Of a stretch of 64,000 nt of DNA, positions 45,028 through 55,450 are shown one piece after another (position 1 is the stretch's first letter; each line of letters starts with the position of its first letter). A program made the position numbers and the translations under genes. Location: assembly GCF_001885215.1 (NCBI RefSeq), contig NZ_CP018091.1, forward strand, positions 1,798,001-1,862,000, in the 5' to 3' direction. Under the pieces are notes generated by a model. It ran no database searches, had not been told where the DNA came from, and worked only from the letters and a program-made list of their open reading frames with translations. The stretch is from Synechococcus sp. SynAce01. Its GTDB lineage: Bacteria > Cyanobacteriota > Cyanobacteriia > PCC-6307 > Cyanobiaceae.

Positions 45028-48000
45028 ATGTCACTCTCCGATAATTTCATCAAGCGGCCCGTTCTAACAACGGTCTGCAGCATTTTGATCGTATTGATGG
45101 GGCTGATCAGTATTCCTGCCCTCTCCATTGAAAATCTTCCGAACATCTCGCCGCCGTTAATTCAGGTGGTCGCCAACTATGGCGGAGCGAACTCCCTGGT
45201 CACCGAGCAATCGGTGACGAACCCGATTGAACAGCAGATCAGTGGAGTGCCGGGAGCCTCGTATATCTCCTCATTCAGCACGATGCAGGGGAATAGCACG
45301 ATCAATGTTTATTTCGACGAAGGAACTGATATCAACATTGACCAAGTCAATGTTCAGAACCGGGTTTCTCTGGCCATGCCCCAGTTGCCCCAGCAGGTCC
45401 AGGCCACGGGTGTGTCCGTCAAGCAATCCACCCCTTCCATCCTGTTGGCTTACCAGGTGGGCTCCAGCGATGGCCAGTTTGATGCTCCCTATCTCAATGG
45501 CCTGATCTACGCCAGCCTTTACTACCAATTGGGGCGGGTGCCCGGTGTGGCCAATGTGAATCTGCTTGGCGGGAGTAATCCCGCCTTCTGGCTGTTCATC
45601 GATGCCAACAAGGTCACCGCCAATGGCCTCACGGCCAACGATGTGGTGAGTGCGGTGCAGAGCCAGAACACGGTCGCCATTGGTGGCCTCGTGGGTGGAC
45701 CACCGGCCGGCGGCGACCAGGCCTATGCCTATCCGTTGTTGGTGAAGAACAACGGAAACCTCGTTTCAATTGAAGAACTCAATGATCTGATCATTGGACG
45801 CACGATGGCCGGTAATTTGCTGCGCCTCCGCGACGTCGGCAGTGCGACCTACGGCTTCAACACCTTCAGCCAGACAGCCGTCGATAAGCTTGGCCGCCCT
45901 GCCATCACAGTGGCCATCTTCCAGACCCCAGAGAGCAATGCCCTTGATGTTTCCGAGGGGGTGGTGAAGGTGATCAATGAATTTGCTGCCAATGTGCCGC
46001 CTGGTGTCACAGTTGAGCAGATTTATAACATTGGGCAGTTCATCGAATCTGCTGTGGAAGGGGTGGTGGATGCCCTTGGCCTGGCGATCCTGCTGGTGCT
46101 GCTGATTCTTTTCCTGTTCCTTCAAGATTGGCGCGCCACGGTGGTGCCGAGCCTGGCCATTCCGATCTCGTTGATTGGCACCTTTGCCTTTGTGAATGTC
46201 TTTGGCTTCTCGATCAACCAGCTCACCCTGCTGGGGGTGGTGCTGGCTACAGGCCTGGTCGTTGATGACGCCATCGTGGTGATTGAGGCGGTGTCGATCA
46301 ACCTGGAGAAAGGGATGAAACCTCGTCAGGCGGCAACGGCCGCCATGGGCGAGCTGATTGGTGCCTTGGTGGCCACCGCCCTGGTGCTGATGGCTGTGTT
46401 TGTGCCGGTGGCCTTCTACCCCGGTGGAATCGGCATCATCTACAAGCAATTCGCCCTCACGATCGCCTTCTCGATTGCGATCTCCGCGTTCAATGCGCTC
46501 ACCTTTTCGCCCATGCTCTCCGGATTGATCCTGCGCGGTGGCAAACCCCAGCCTCCGAAGGGCCCGATCTGGATGGCGCTCGGGGTGATCGTCGGCCTTG
46601 CCTTTGGTCGCTTCAATGGGGTGGGGGGCTGGACTTACATCCTCGGCGTGGTGGTTGGGGTGATCGCCGGAGCCAACCTGCTCAGAATCTTCCGTGTCTT
46701 CAATCGCTTCTTTGACCGCCTTCAGGCCAGTTACGCCAATCTCATTTCCGGCTTGATCCTTAGGCGCAAACTGATCCTCATGGGCCTTGTTGCTGGGATT
46801 GTGCTGACGGTGCTGGCCTTCGCCAACATGCCCACGGCCTTCATCCCAAACGAGGACCAGGGCTATGGCGTTGGCTTCTTCCAGTTGCAGAACGGTGCTT
46901 CCCTCAGCCAAACGGAAGCCACCTCGCTTGAAATTTCCAAGCTGATCAATGAGGAGGAGGACATCACCCAGGCCTCCATCATCAGTGGCTATGGGTTCAA
47001 TGGATCAAGCCCTGATCAAGGCGTATTTTTCTTTGGCCTCAAACCCCTGGAGGAGCGCGGTGCCGCCGATCAATCGGCAGAGGCCATTGTGAAAAGGCTG
47101 AACGAGAAAATGGCCACGATCAGCAGTGGTTTCGTGCGTGCTGGCTTGCCACCAGCCATTCCTGGTTTCTCCTCCCAAGGTGGATTCTATTTTCAGTTCA
47201 ATGACCTCAGCAATGGTGGCTTCAGCTTCGTGGAGTTGGCTGACCAAGCCGCCAAGCTGGAGGCGGCCTCCAATGCCACCGGTGATTTCACCTCGGTTTA
47301 CACCCAGTTCATCCCCAGTGCCCCGGCCTTCATGCTGAGCATGGATCGTGATGTGATGGGTGCCCTGGACATCGACTTTGCCACTGCGATGGACACCATC
47401 GGCATCCTGGCTGGCAGCAACTTTGCAAGCCTGACCTATGAAGATGGGCAGGTTCGCAACATCTATGTTCAGGCCGAAGCCTCCAACCGCAGCACGATTC
47501 AAGATGTGGAGGGGTACTACGTTCGCTCCAACGACGGCAAGCTCGTTCCTGTTTCTGAATTTGCAGAGGTTTCACTCTCGAGTGCGCCGCCAGTGATCAG
47601 CCACTACAACTTGTACCGAACGGTTCTGGTGCAGGGATCTGAGGCTATCGGCAAGAGCTCCGGTACGGCGCTCGCGTCGATTCAACAGGTGTTCGACTCG
47701 CTCAACTTCAACAACATCGGCTATGCCTTTACGGGCCTGGCTGCTCTGCAGCTTTCGGCGGGTTCGGCCAGTGTGCTGGTGTTTGGTTTCGGCATCCTGG
47801 TGGTTTATCTGGTGCTCTCAGCCCAATACGAGAGCTACGTCACCCCGGTGATCATCCTGATGACCGTGCCGCTGGCGATGCTTGGGGCGCTGGCCTTTCT
47901 GGCCATGCGCTCGATCGATCTCAACATCTATGCCCAGGTTGGCCTGGTCACCTTGATCGGCCTGGCCGCCAAGAACGGCATCCTGATTGTGGAGGTGGCG

Positions 48001-48294
48001 GAGCAACATCTCAAAGCCGGCATGACGGCAAGCCAGGCTGCGATTGCTTCGGCTGAATCCCGCCTTCGCCCCATCCTGATGACCGCCATCGCGGCACTGG
48101 CCGGCTTCTTCCCGCTGGTGGTGGCCCATTCAGCAGGCGCCCAGAGTCAGCAATCGCTGGGCACGGTGATCTTCGGTGGCCTGCTGGTGGCCACAGTGCT
48201 TTCGCTTGGTGTGGTGCCCCCCTTCTACGTGGCGATCAAGGAGTTGGAAGAGCGACTCTTCTCTGGCTCAGCGGGCCGCACGGAGCCGGGCTGA
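45028..48294 (+). CDS. HAE1-type RND efflux pump (cassette 2)
   Basis: Second AcrB-like exporter, 1088 residues: MSLSDNFIKRPVLTTVCSIL, IENLPNISPPLIQVVANYGG, LGVVLATGLVVDDAIVVIEA (relay aspartates), FIPNEDQGYGVGFFQLQNGA, VGLVTLIGLAAKNGILIVEV. The loop between TM6 and TM7 (about 504 to 557) carries two short hydrophobic segments (WMALGVIVGLAFGRF, YILGVVVGVIAGANLL), shorter than the insertion in cassette 1. Forms an operon with the adaptor 6 bp upstream and is convergent with pgm. Substrate unknown. Confidence 0.94.
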   Translation: MSLSDNFIKRPVLTTVCSILIVLMGLISIPALSIENLPNISPPLIQVVANYGGANSLVTEQSVTNPIEQQISGVPGASYISSFSTMQGNSTINVYFDEGTDINIDQVNVQNRVSLAMPQLPQQVQATGVSVKQSTPSILLAYQVGSSDGQFDAPYLNGLIYASLYYQLGRVPGVANVNLLGGSNPAFWLFIDANKVTANGLTANDVVSAVQSQNTVAIGGLVGGPPAGGDQAYAYPLLVKNNGNLVSIEELNDLIIGRTMAGNLLRLRDVGSATYGFNTFSQTAVDKLGRPAITVAIFQTPESNALDVSEGVVKVINEFAANVPPGVTVEQIYNIGQFIESAVEGVVDALGLAILLVLLILFLFLQDWRATVVPSLAIPISLIGTFAFVNVFGFSINQLTLLGVVLATGLVVDDAIVVIEAVSINLEKGMKPRQAATAAMGELIGALVATALVLMAVFVPVAFYPGGIGIIYKQFALTIAFSIAISAFNALTFSPMLSGLILRGGKPQPPKGPIWMALGVIVGLAFGRFNGVGGWTYILGVVVGVIAGANLLRIFRVFNRFFDRLQASYANLISGLILRRKLILMGLVAGIVLTVLAFANMPTAFIPNEDQGYGVGFFQLQNGASLSQTEATSLEISKLINEEEDITQASIISGYGFNGSSPDQGVFFFGLKPLEERGAADQSAEAIVKRLNEKMATISSGFVRAGLPPAIPGFSSQGGFYFQFNDLSNGGFSFVELADQAAKLEAASNATGDFTSVYTQFIPSAPAFMLSMDRDVMGALDIDFATAMDTIGILAGSNFASLTYEDGQVRNIYVQAEASNRSTIQDVEGYYVRSNDGKLVPVSEFAEVSLSSAPPVISHYNLYRTVLVQGSEAIGKSSGTALASIQQVFDSLNFNNIGYAFTGLAALQLSAGSASVLVFGFGILVVYLVLSAQYESYVTPVIILMTVPLAMLGALAFLAMRSIDLNIYAQVGLVTLIGLAAKNGILIVEVAEQHLKAGMTASQAAIASAESRLRPILMTAIAALAGFFPLVVAHSAGAQSQQSLGTVIFGGLLVATVLSLGVVPPFYVAIKELEERLFSGSAGRTEPG

Positions 48295-50004
<1,710 letters not shown>

Positions 50005-50077
50005 CTAACCCTGGTGGTTGCATGGCCAGGGCCGACTAAATAGACTCGGTGTTCTCGAACCTGCAGAGGCTGGAGCG

Positions 50078-50413
50078 TTGCGTTCATCTCTCCCATCGCT
50101 CGTCTGGCGGTCGCTCCTCCCTGGCGTCCTCTTTGTCGCCACGGCGGCATCGGCTGGGCCTGCACCCTTGGCTGAATCCGTCAAAACCACCCGGGCGGCA
50201 GCTGTGGCCATCCTGGCTAAATCGGGCAATGAACATTGCCTGCGCGGCAAGCTCACCAATGCCCTGCTTGGCCTGTCATCGAGCTGCGAGGCGGAAGGCC
50301 AGCGCTCGGCCCTGTGCAGCTTCAGCGATCGGGTGGTCGTCACCACGGGATGGAGCGTCACCTTCATGGAGAACACCGCCAAAGAGCTCCTGGCCCTCAC
50401 CAGTGGCCCCTGA
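50078..50413 (+). CDS. Small secreted protein, unknown
   Basis: About 111 residues from TTG 50078; the frame is open from 50018. The N-terminus SLLPGVLFVATAASA looks like a signal peptide cleaved before GPAPLAE. The mature part has three cysteines (EHCLRG, SSSCEAE, ALCSF) and ends FMENTAKELLALTSG. An overlapping longer frame at 50049 is a shadow. Function unknown. Confidence 0.6.
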   Translation: MRSSLPSLVWRSLLPGVLFVATAASAGPAPLAESVKTTRAAAVAILAKSGNEHCLRGKLTNALLGLSSSCEAEGQRSALCSFSDRVVVTTGWSVTFMENTAKELLALTSGP

Positions 50414-50447
50414 AACAAGTTTTTACCGTCGTCCACTCAGATTGGCC

Positions 50448-50690
50448 ATGGAGATTGAGCATTCCGGCTCCAAACCACTAACGCCTGAGCAGCAGGCCAT
50501 CGTCGCTCAATACAAGGAGAGGGTTGCGCGCAAGGCCGCCCAAGGAGGGCTCACCGCCTCAGATGTGACCCAACTGGTCAAGGAATTGCGGGACCATCCC
50601 GAGTTCAGCCTCGAACTGCTTCAGGCCGTTCGAGAGGAGGCCAAACGGCTGCTCCCTCCTGGCGGGCGCATCAATTTCGACTGGGACTGA
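50448..50690 (+). CDS. Small soluble conserved protein, unknown
   Basis: 80 residues, mostly helical: LTPEQQAIVAQYKERVARKA, GLTASDVTQLVKELRDHPEF, SLELLQAVREEAKRLLPP, ending GGRINFDWD. Starts 34 bp after the preceding small secreted protein, perhaps co-transcribed. Its 3' end overlaps the convergent gene at 50671 by 20 bp. No family recognised. Confidence 0.65.
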   Translation: MEIEHSGSKPLTPEQQAIVAQYKERVARKAAQGGLTASDVTQLVKELRDHPEFSLELLQAVREEAKRLLPPGGRINFDWD

Positions 50691-51135
50691 CTCCGAACCC
50701 CGAGGCGCCACCACTACCCAGGCCGCTTGGTCCGGGCCCCTGAGGAGTTGGCGCGGCGGGTTTGGGATCACTGCGCGCCTGACAACGGCTGAATAGCCGT
50801 TCCCCTGCCTGGTCGATGGCATCACGGCGTTGGAAGCTGTTTTCAGGCCCGGTCTGGGCTTTTTGGAGCACGTCCCAGACGCTGTCCTTGCAGAACGACG
50901 ACAGCAACGGGTGATCCATCAGCGGATCGGCCAGAGCCCTGGCACGGCTGCACTCGGCCGCTGTGTTCTCACGGGCGCAGCCGAAGGTGGCCAGTTGCAC
51001 CTGGCGCAACTCGCTGTTGGTGGGGTAGGTGGGGCGCTGGCGGGCTGTTGCCGAAGCGGTCCCGCCGAGAGCGACGACCAGGCTTGTGCCAGCGGCAACC
51101 AGGGCGGGAGCGAGAAGGCGGATCCTGGCCATCAA
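50671..51135 (-). CDS. Small secreted cysteine-bearing protein, unknown
   Basis: 154 residues with a clear signal peptide (LLAPALVAAGTSLVVALGGT, cleavage near SATA). Mature part has four cysteines (FGCARE, AECSRA, SFCKDS, SRCQAR) likely forming two disulfides, then a proline and glycine-rich tail (PAAPTPQGPGPSGLGSGG). Convergent with the 80-residue gene. Function unknown. Confidence 0.7.
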   Translation of the reverse strand: MMARIRLLAPALVAAGTSLVVALGGTASATARQRPTYPTNSELRQVQLATFGCARENTAAECSRARALADPLMDHPLLSSFCKDSVWDVLQKAQTGPENSFQRRDAIDQAGERLFSRCQARSDPKPAAPTPQGPGPSGLGSGGASGFGVSPSRN

Positions 51136-51169
51136 CCTGAACGCACGGAAGCTCCATCATCGCCGAGCT

Positions 51170-52387
51170 TCAGACGATCAGTTGAACGGGGCTAGAGCCC
51201 AGGCGCAACGGTTGCTGCCGACCCACCCAGGAGCGTTTCAAGCTCGGGCCGATCCATGGGCTCAGCCAGGCGATTGTCTGCCGAACCAGCCCCGAGCGGC
51301 GGAGCAGATCGCCCTGCCTGGCCTCATTCCGCTGCAGCGCCTGGGCCTGGCGGATCTCCGCTTCCCGCTCCGCCTGAATGGACTCCAGGGCCGCATCAAT
51401 CGCGGCCGGCTCCGCTCCTTCCCGCCAGACCGGCACCAGCCAATTGGCCGCCACGATCGCGTCACGCAAGGCCATGTTGATGCCTTGGGCGCGAATCGGA
51501 CTCATCGGATGGGCCGCGTCGCCCAGCAGCAGCAAGCCTGGCCGATGCCAGTGCGGGGCGCTGCCCACCCGCACCGAAAGCCGTTGCGGAAGTGAGAGCG
51601 CGCCGGCCTGGGCAAGGAAGTGGTTCGCCAGCCAGGCTGGAGAGAGCGCGGCAAAGGCTTCGGCCCATTCGCGGCCGCTGCGTTCGATCCGCTCACCGGC
51701 CGCGATCAGCCAGCCGAGCTGGAGCTCGCCGTCCTTGGCGCCATGGAACACGCTGAAGCCGCCGCTGGCTCCGAGCTGGACAATGAACAGGTTGTCGGCC
51801 ACGAAGCGCGGGTGGGCCGGTAGCCGAAACCAGAGGATGTCGATCGGGCTCCGCTCCTGATCGAGGCGCAGGCCTGCTTTGGTGCGCAATCGGGAGGCCC
51901 TGCCATCGGCGGCGATCACCAGGCTGGCGGCTTGCACCTCCCCGCCCGCCAGGCGCACTCCGCGTACCCGGTCTGCATCGATCACCAGACCCTCGGCGGT
52001 CTGGCCAGGTCGCCAGCGGAAGCCGGCACAGGCCCTGGCCCTGGAGATCAACGCTTCGAGCAGGGCTGTCTGGGGCACCAGCAAGCAGGGCCGCTGGGCC
52101 CCCATCGGCTCATCGACACGGAACAAGTCGCGGCCATTGACTCGAAAGCCCCAGCCACTCAGCGGGCGGCTGGGCAGGGAGGCCAGCAAGGCGGGCGAAG
52201 CGATCTGATCGAGGGCATCGAGCCCGCAGGGCATCAGGCCCTCGCCACGGAACACCCGCTCCAGGTCATTCACGGCGTCAAGCAGGGTGACCGGCAGGCC
52301 ACGCTCTGCCAGCACCAAAGCCAGGGAAGCGCCGGCAGGGCCAGCGCCAACGATCACCACAGGATCTGTCACCACAGGATCTGTCAA
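51170..52387 (-). CDS. FAD-dependent monooxygenase-like oxidoreductase
   Basis: 405 residues of the UbiH/p-hydroxybenzoate hydroxylase-type fold: VVIVGAGPAGASLALVLAER (FAD motif), IAADGRASRLRTKAGL (DG motif) and LLLLGDAAHPMSPIRAQGIN (GD motif). Substrate unknown; cyanobacterial relatives are found near pigment, quinone or tocopherol steps, but the neighbours here give no clue. The first codon in frame is a TTG, and a 15-bp duplication at the 5' end makes the N-terminus read TDPVVTDPVV, so a GTG inside the repeat may be the real start. Confidence 0.85.
   Translation of the reverse strand: MTDPVVTDPVVIVGAGPAGASLALVLAERGLPVTLLDAVNDLERVFRGEGLMPCGLDALDQIASPALLASLPSRPLSGWGFRVNGRDLFRVDEPMGAQRPCLLVPQTALLEALISRARACAGFRWRPGQTAEGLVIDADRVRGVRLAGGEVQAASLVIAADGRASRLRTKAGLRLDQERSPIDILWFRLPAHPRFVADNLFIVQLGASGGFSVFHGAKDGELQLGWLIAAGERIERSGREWAEAFAALSPAWLANHFLAQAGALSLPQRLSVRVGSAPHWHRPGLLLLGDAAHPMSPIRAQGINMALRDAIVAANWLVPVWREGAEPAAIDAALESIQAEREAEIRQAQALQRNEARQGDLLRRSGLVRQTIAWLSPWIGPSLKRSWVGRQQPLRLGSSPVQLIV
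52356..52385. repeat. 15-bp tandem duplication at the start of the FAD oxidoreductase
   Basis: Two perfect copies of ACCACAGGATCTGTC on the plus strand; each encodes T-D-P-V-V of the minus-strand gene. The duplication provides several alternative GTG start codons. Confidence 0.9.
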
Positions 52388-52400
52388 AACACCCTCACCT

Positions 52401-53924
52401 TCAAGCCACCCCCGAGGGAACGGCCCCCATCAAGTGGCTGCCACGGGGCGATGCGGCAGCACGCTCGGTTCCGCTGCCGCAGGTTCGGTGCCTGCGCTCC
52501 AGCTTCCGCTGCATCCGCGCGGTGATCCCAAGCTCGGCGCCCTGCCACATCCGGTCCATTTCCCTGGTGAAGTGGGCCGCCAAAACCGGGGAGTGAACGA
52601 CCAGCAGCGCTTCATCGTTGGCGTGGGCCGCCGCCGGACTCCAGTTGAACGAGCCGGTGATCACCGTCTTGCCATCGATCACGGCGAATTTGTGGTGCAT
52701 CTTGTCGCCGCGGGCCAGTTTTGGTGTTCCCACCCCCTGCAGCGGTCGTGTCCATGGGGTGTTGTCAGTTTCGATCTTGCAGCGATGGTCGGGCAGGGCG
52801 ACGCCGAGCAGGTCGAGCACCTCCGAGAAAGAGCGGCTGGCGAATCCCGGATCGGCCAGCAGACGGATCGCCATCCCCTGGTGATTGAGAAGGGCCAGCT
52901 GGTCGGCCAGACCCTGGGCCGAGAACACGAACAGGGCCATGTCCACGTGGCTGGTGGCCTGGGCCAGGCGTTGCTCCAGAAAAGCCAGGCCGTTCTCTGG
53001 ATCGCGGCGGCGGTGGGGGGAAAACAGGACCTCCACCGCGGTGTTGCCCACCGATGCGGATTGCACGCCTCCTTGCTCCTTGCTGATGCCGAATCGGCTA
53101 TCAGCCTCGCCTCCGGGGCCGTCCCCCCACATCCGCTGGAATTCGGCGTCGAACAACGCCGCCAGCGCAGGGCTGTCGATCCGCAGCAGGTGATTCACGT
53201 TGCCGCGGGTGCGGCTGGCTCCGGCATCACCGTGGGTGCCGGAAGCGGTGAAGTTGGCTGATCCGGTGACCAGCCAGCGGCCATCGGCGATCAGAAACTT
53301 GTGGTGCATCAGGCCGCTGCCGGCACTGCCATCGGCTGTGTCGTCGATCAGGGGGATCCCGCCCCGCTGCAGGATGGCCACCGCATCACCTTGTTCCAGT
53401 TCGGCGCTGCTGAGGGCACCGTCGCGATCGCGATCGGCCAGGGCCATCAGCCCGGAATGGCGCAAGCGCTGATGGGGGCTCAGATCGTGGAGGTGCTGAT
53501 GGCTCCAGGGAACGCTGTAGGTGTTTTCAAGCACGACCTTCACCGCGATGCCGGCCCGATGTCTGGCGACGAGAGCCTCGGCCACCCGGGGCAAGGCAAG
53601 ATCTTGAACGGCGACCAGGATTTCCCGATCGGCCCGCTGAATCGTCTCCAGCAGCAAGCTTTCGAGGTCATCACCGTTGCGGGAGCGTCCATCGATCGGG
53701 CTTGTGTAATGCCGATCGCTGCGGTGATTGAAGGCCACCTCGATTCCGGCGGGCAGCGGCAGGTCAGCCGGACCCTGACCGACGATCCGGGCGGTGGCAC
53801 CACAGCCCCCCAGAGCCAGGGCCAGGGCCAACAGACCGGGCCCTGGCAGCCAGGATGCGGAGAATCGACTGGGGGTCCACCAAGAGGAACGCTTCAACGC
53901 TGCTGAACGACAGGCTCTCCTCAA
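52401..53924 (-). CDS. Phospholipase-D-like lipoprotein with two HKD motifs and an EF-hand-like loop
   Basis: 507 residues. The N-terminus carries a lipobox LALALGGC (Cys41), so it is probably a lipoprotein, though the long head suggests a later start. Two PLD domains: HKD1 HHKFLIADG at 207-215 followed by GSANF, HKD2 HHKFAVIDG at 410-418 followed by GSFNW. Between the first strands, residues 164 to 175 read DRDRDGALSSAE, a 12-residue canonical EF-hand calcium loop. A duplicated-HKD enzyme can hydrolyse phosphodiester bonds in lipid or nucleic acid; the real substrate is unknown. Confidence 0.9.
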   Translation of the reverse strand: MRRACRSAALKRSSWWTPSRFSASWLPGPGLLALALALGGCGATARIVGQGPADLPLPAGIEVAFNHRSDRHYTSPIDGRSRNGDDLESLLLETIQRADREILVAVQDLALPRVAEALVARHRAGIAVKVVLENTYSVPWSHQHLHDLSPHQRLRHSGLMALADRDRDGALSSAELEQGDAVAILQRGGIPLIDDTADGSAGSGLMHHKFLIADGRWLVTGSANFTASGTHGDAGASRTRGNVNHLLRIDSPALAALFDAEFQRMWGDGPGGEADSRFGISKEQGGVQSASVGNTAVEVLFSPHRRRDPENGLAFLEQRLAQATSHVDMALFVFSAQGLADQLALLNHQGMAIRLLADPGFASRSFSEVLDLLGVALPDHRCKIETDNTPWTRPLQGVGTPKLARGDKMHHKFAVIDGKTVITGSFNWSPAAAHANDEALLVVHSPVLAAHFTREMDRMWQGAELGITARMQRKLERRHRTCGSGTERAAASPRGSHLMGAVPSGVA

Positions 53925-53951
53925 GGTTCCCCGTTGATTGAGCCTTGGACC

Positions 53952-54134
53952 TCAGCTGTGATGCTCGCCGGGCATTTCGGCGGTGCGGAGCATCAGCACG
54001 AACCACACACAGCTGGCCGCGACGGTAAGGCCAACACCTGCTCCGACACTGACCCGCACCATCAAAATCGGAACCAGAATCGGCAGAATCAGGGCCCCTG
54101 CCAGTGGGGTGAAGGCGACGAATGTGCGGTTCAA
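53952..54134 (-). CDS. Small two-span membrane protein, unknown
   Basis: 60 residues from TTG 54134: NRTFVAFTPLAGALILPILV, PILMVRVSVGAGVGL, then AASCVWFVLMLRTAEMPGE. Two hydrophobic helices. It begins one base after the stop of the DUF4912 gene upstream on the minus strand, pointing to coupled translation. The frame is open further upstream inside that gene but without protein character. Family not recognised. Confidence 0.6.
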   Translation of the reverse strand: MNRTFVAFTPLAGALILPILVPILMVRVSVGAGVGLTVAASCVWFVLMLRTAEMPGEHHS

Positions 54135-54135
54135 C

Positions 54136-55359
54136 TCAGAACCACTCGGCGATGGCCTGGCTGGAGGGGTTGCTGTTGTCCTCCGGAGTGGATCGACCGA
54201 ACTGCAGGGTGATGCTGCGCTTCTGCTCACCGTCGGCGGCGATGGCCTCGATCGGATAGAGCTGCTGGCCGTCGCGGAACGGCACCTGGATGCGGAAGGT
54301 GCCTTCGGGGGAGAGGGGCACATCCTCATTGCCGATCGAAAGCTTGGCGGAGGGATCGGTCGAGCCGTAAACAATCAGTTCGGCGTCGGCCACCAGCCAG
54401 AAGGAGCGTTGGCGGGAGGCCACACCACCGGCCACCGATTCGTTCCGCCCACTGGCCCATACACCGATTCCTGAATCGCTCAGGCCATGGCGAGGGGACG
54501 GGCCGTAGAGATCCCCGCGCTCATGGAAGGCTTCAGAGCCCCGTCCGAAACGTGGGCCGGCCTTGCTGCTGCTGCCGGTGGAGGAGGGCAGGGTGGCTTT
54601 CTTGTAGAGCCGCTCATGCAGATCGCTGTAGGCCGTTTCGACAGGGGCGGAGAAGGGGGTGGTGCTGCTGCTGGTGGGAGATTCCAGCGAGAAAGGAACG
54701 AACTGATCAAGGATCTGCTCGCTGGGATGCAGGGCGGGAACCCGGGCCGATGCGGAGAAGCCCAGCGAAATCCAGCCCCCACCCACCTTGCGATAGCCCA
54801 TCTCAACGCGGTAATCCCGATCACTCATCGGAACAGGGAGGTACCACTCGGTGGCATGGCTGTCGACAGGCACCTCCTGCAGGGTGTGGGTGTGGGTGGC
54901 GCCGCCGGAAAGGCCGGTGACGTCGGCGACCCGCAGACAAAGCTGGCTGGCTCCTGAGGACAGCGCCTGGCGACGATCACCGTCGGCGATCTCCCAGAAT
55001 ACGTAGGCCCACTGGGGATCCCTGGGCAGGAACACCACCTTGGTCTGGGCACCGGGTCGGGGTGCGGGGGAGAAGTCTGCTTCCAGTTCGGCCAGGCTGG
55101 CAGAGACTGCAGAACCCTCGGAAGCCTCAGGAGGGTCGCCGGTCTGCATGGCGCTGATCTCCTCTGTGAGCTCGTTTTTAGGCTTACGACTGTATTGACC
55201 GACACCAAGGCCACTGGCGACCTGGCGAAGTTGCCTCAGGGTCATTCTCGCCAGCGATGTCAGGGCCTGAGTCACTGTCGCTAGTTCTCTGACTTCCTCC
55301 TCACTCTGCTGGAGAAGGTCGGTGCAAAACCGCCGGAGGCATGGTGCGTCAGCAACCAC
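54136..55359 (-). CDS. DUF4912 domain protein
   Basis: 407 residues from 55359; an ATG at 55245 (MTLRQLRQVAS) is possible. An N-terminal SAP-like or Rho-N-like helical pair (LRQLRQVASGLGVGQYSRKP, KNELTEEI) precedes the DUF4912 domain (VVFLPRDPQWAYVFWEIADG, SHATEWYLPVPMSDRDYRVE, MGYRKVGGGWISLGFSAS), then a low-complexity serine-rich stretch and a C-terminal Ig-like segment (LIVYGSTDPSAKLSIGNEDV, PLSPEGTFRIQVPFRDGQQL). The role is not established. Downstream of cpcG, separated by a terminator. Confidence 0.85.
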   Translation of the reverse strand: MVADAPCLRRFCTDLLQQSEEEVRELATVTQALTSLARMTLRQLRQVASGLGVGQYSRKPKNELTEEISAMQTGDPPEASEGSAVSASLAELEADFSPAPRPGAQTKVVFLPRDPQWAYVFWEIADGDRRQALSSGASQLCLRVADVTGLSGGATHTHTLQEVPVDSHATEWYLPVPMSDRDYRVEMGYRKVGGGWISLGFSASARVPALHPSEQILDQFVPFSLESPTSSSTTPFSAPVETAYSDLHERLYKKATLPSSTGSSSKAGPRFGRGSEAFHERGDLYGPSPRHGLSDSGIGVWASGRNESVAGGVASRQRSFWLVADAELIVYGSTDPSAKLSIGNEDVPLSPEGTFRIQVPFRDGQQLYPIEAIAADGEQKRSITLQFGRSTPEDNSNPSSQAIAEWF

Positions 55360-55386
55360 TGACGCCTAGGCCGGTGTGCCAGGACA

Positions 55387-55414
55387 CAAAAAACGGCGGT
55401 GATGAACCGCCGTG
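55387..55414 (-). terminator. Rho-independent terminator of cpcG
   Basis: On the minus strand ACGGCGGT, a TCATC loop and ACCGCCGT form a perfect stem followed by TTTTTT. It lies about 40 bp after the cpcG stop and separates it from the DUF4912 gene. Confidence 0.92.
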
Positions 55415-55450
55415 AAGCCAGTGATGAACTGGCTCAAGGAGCAATGAGCG

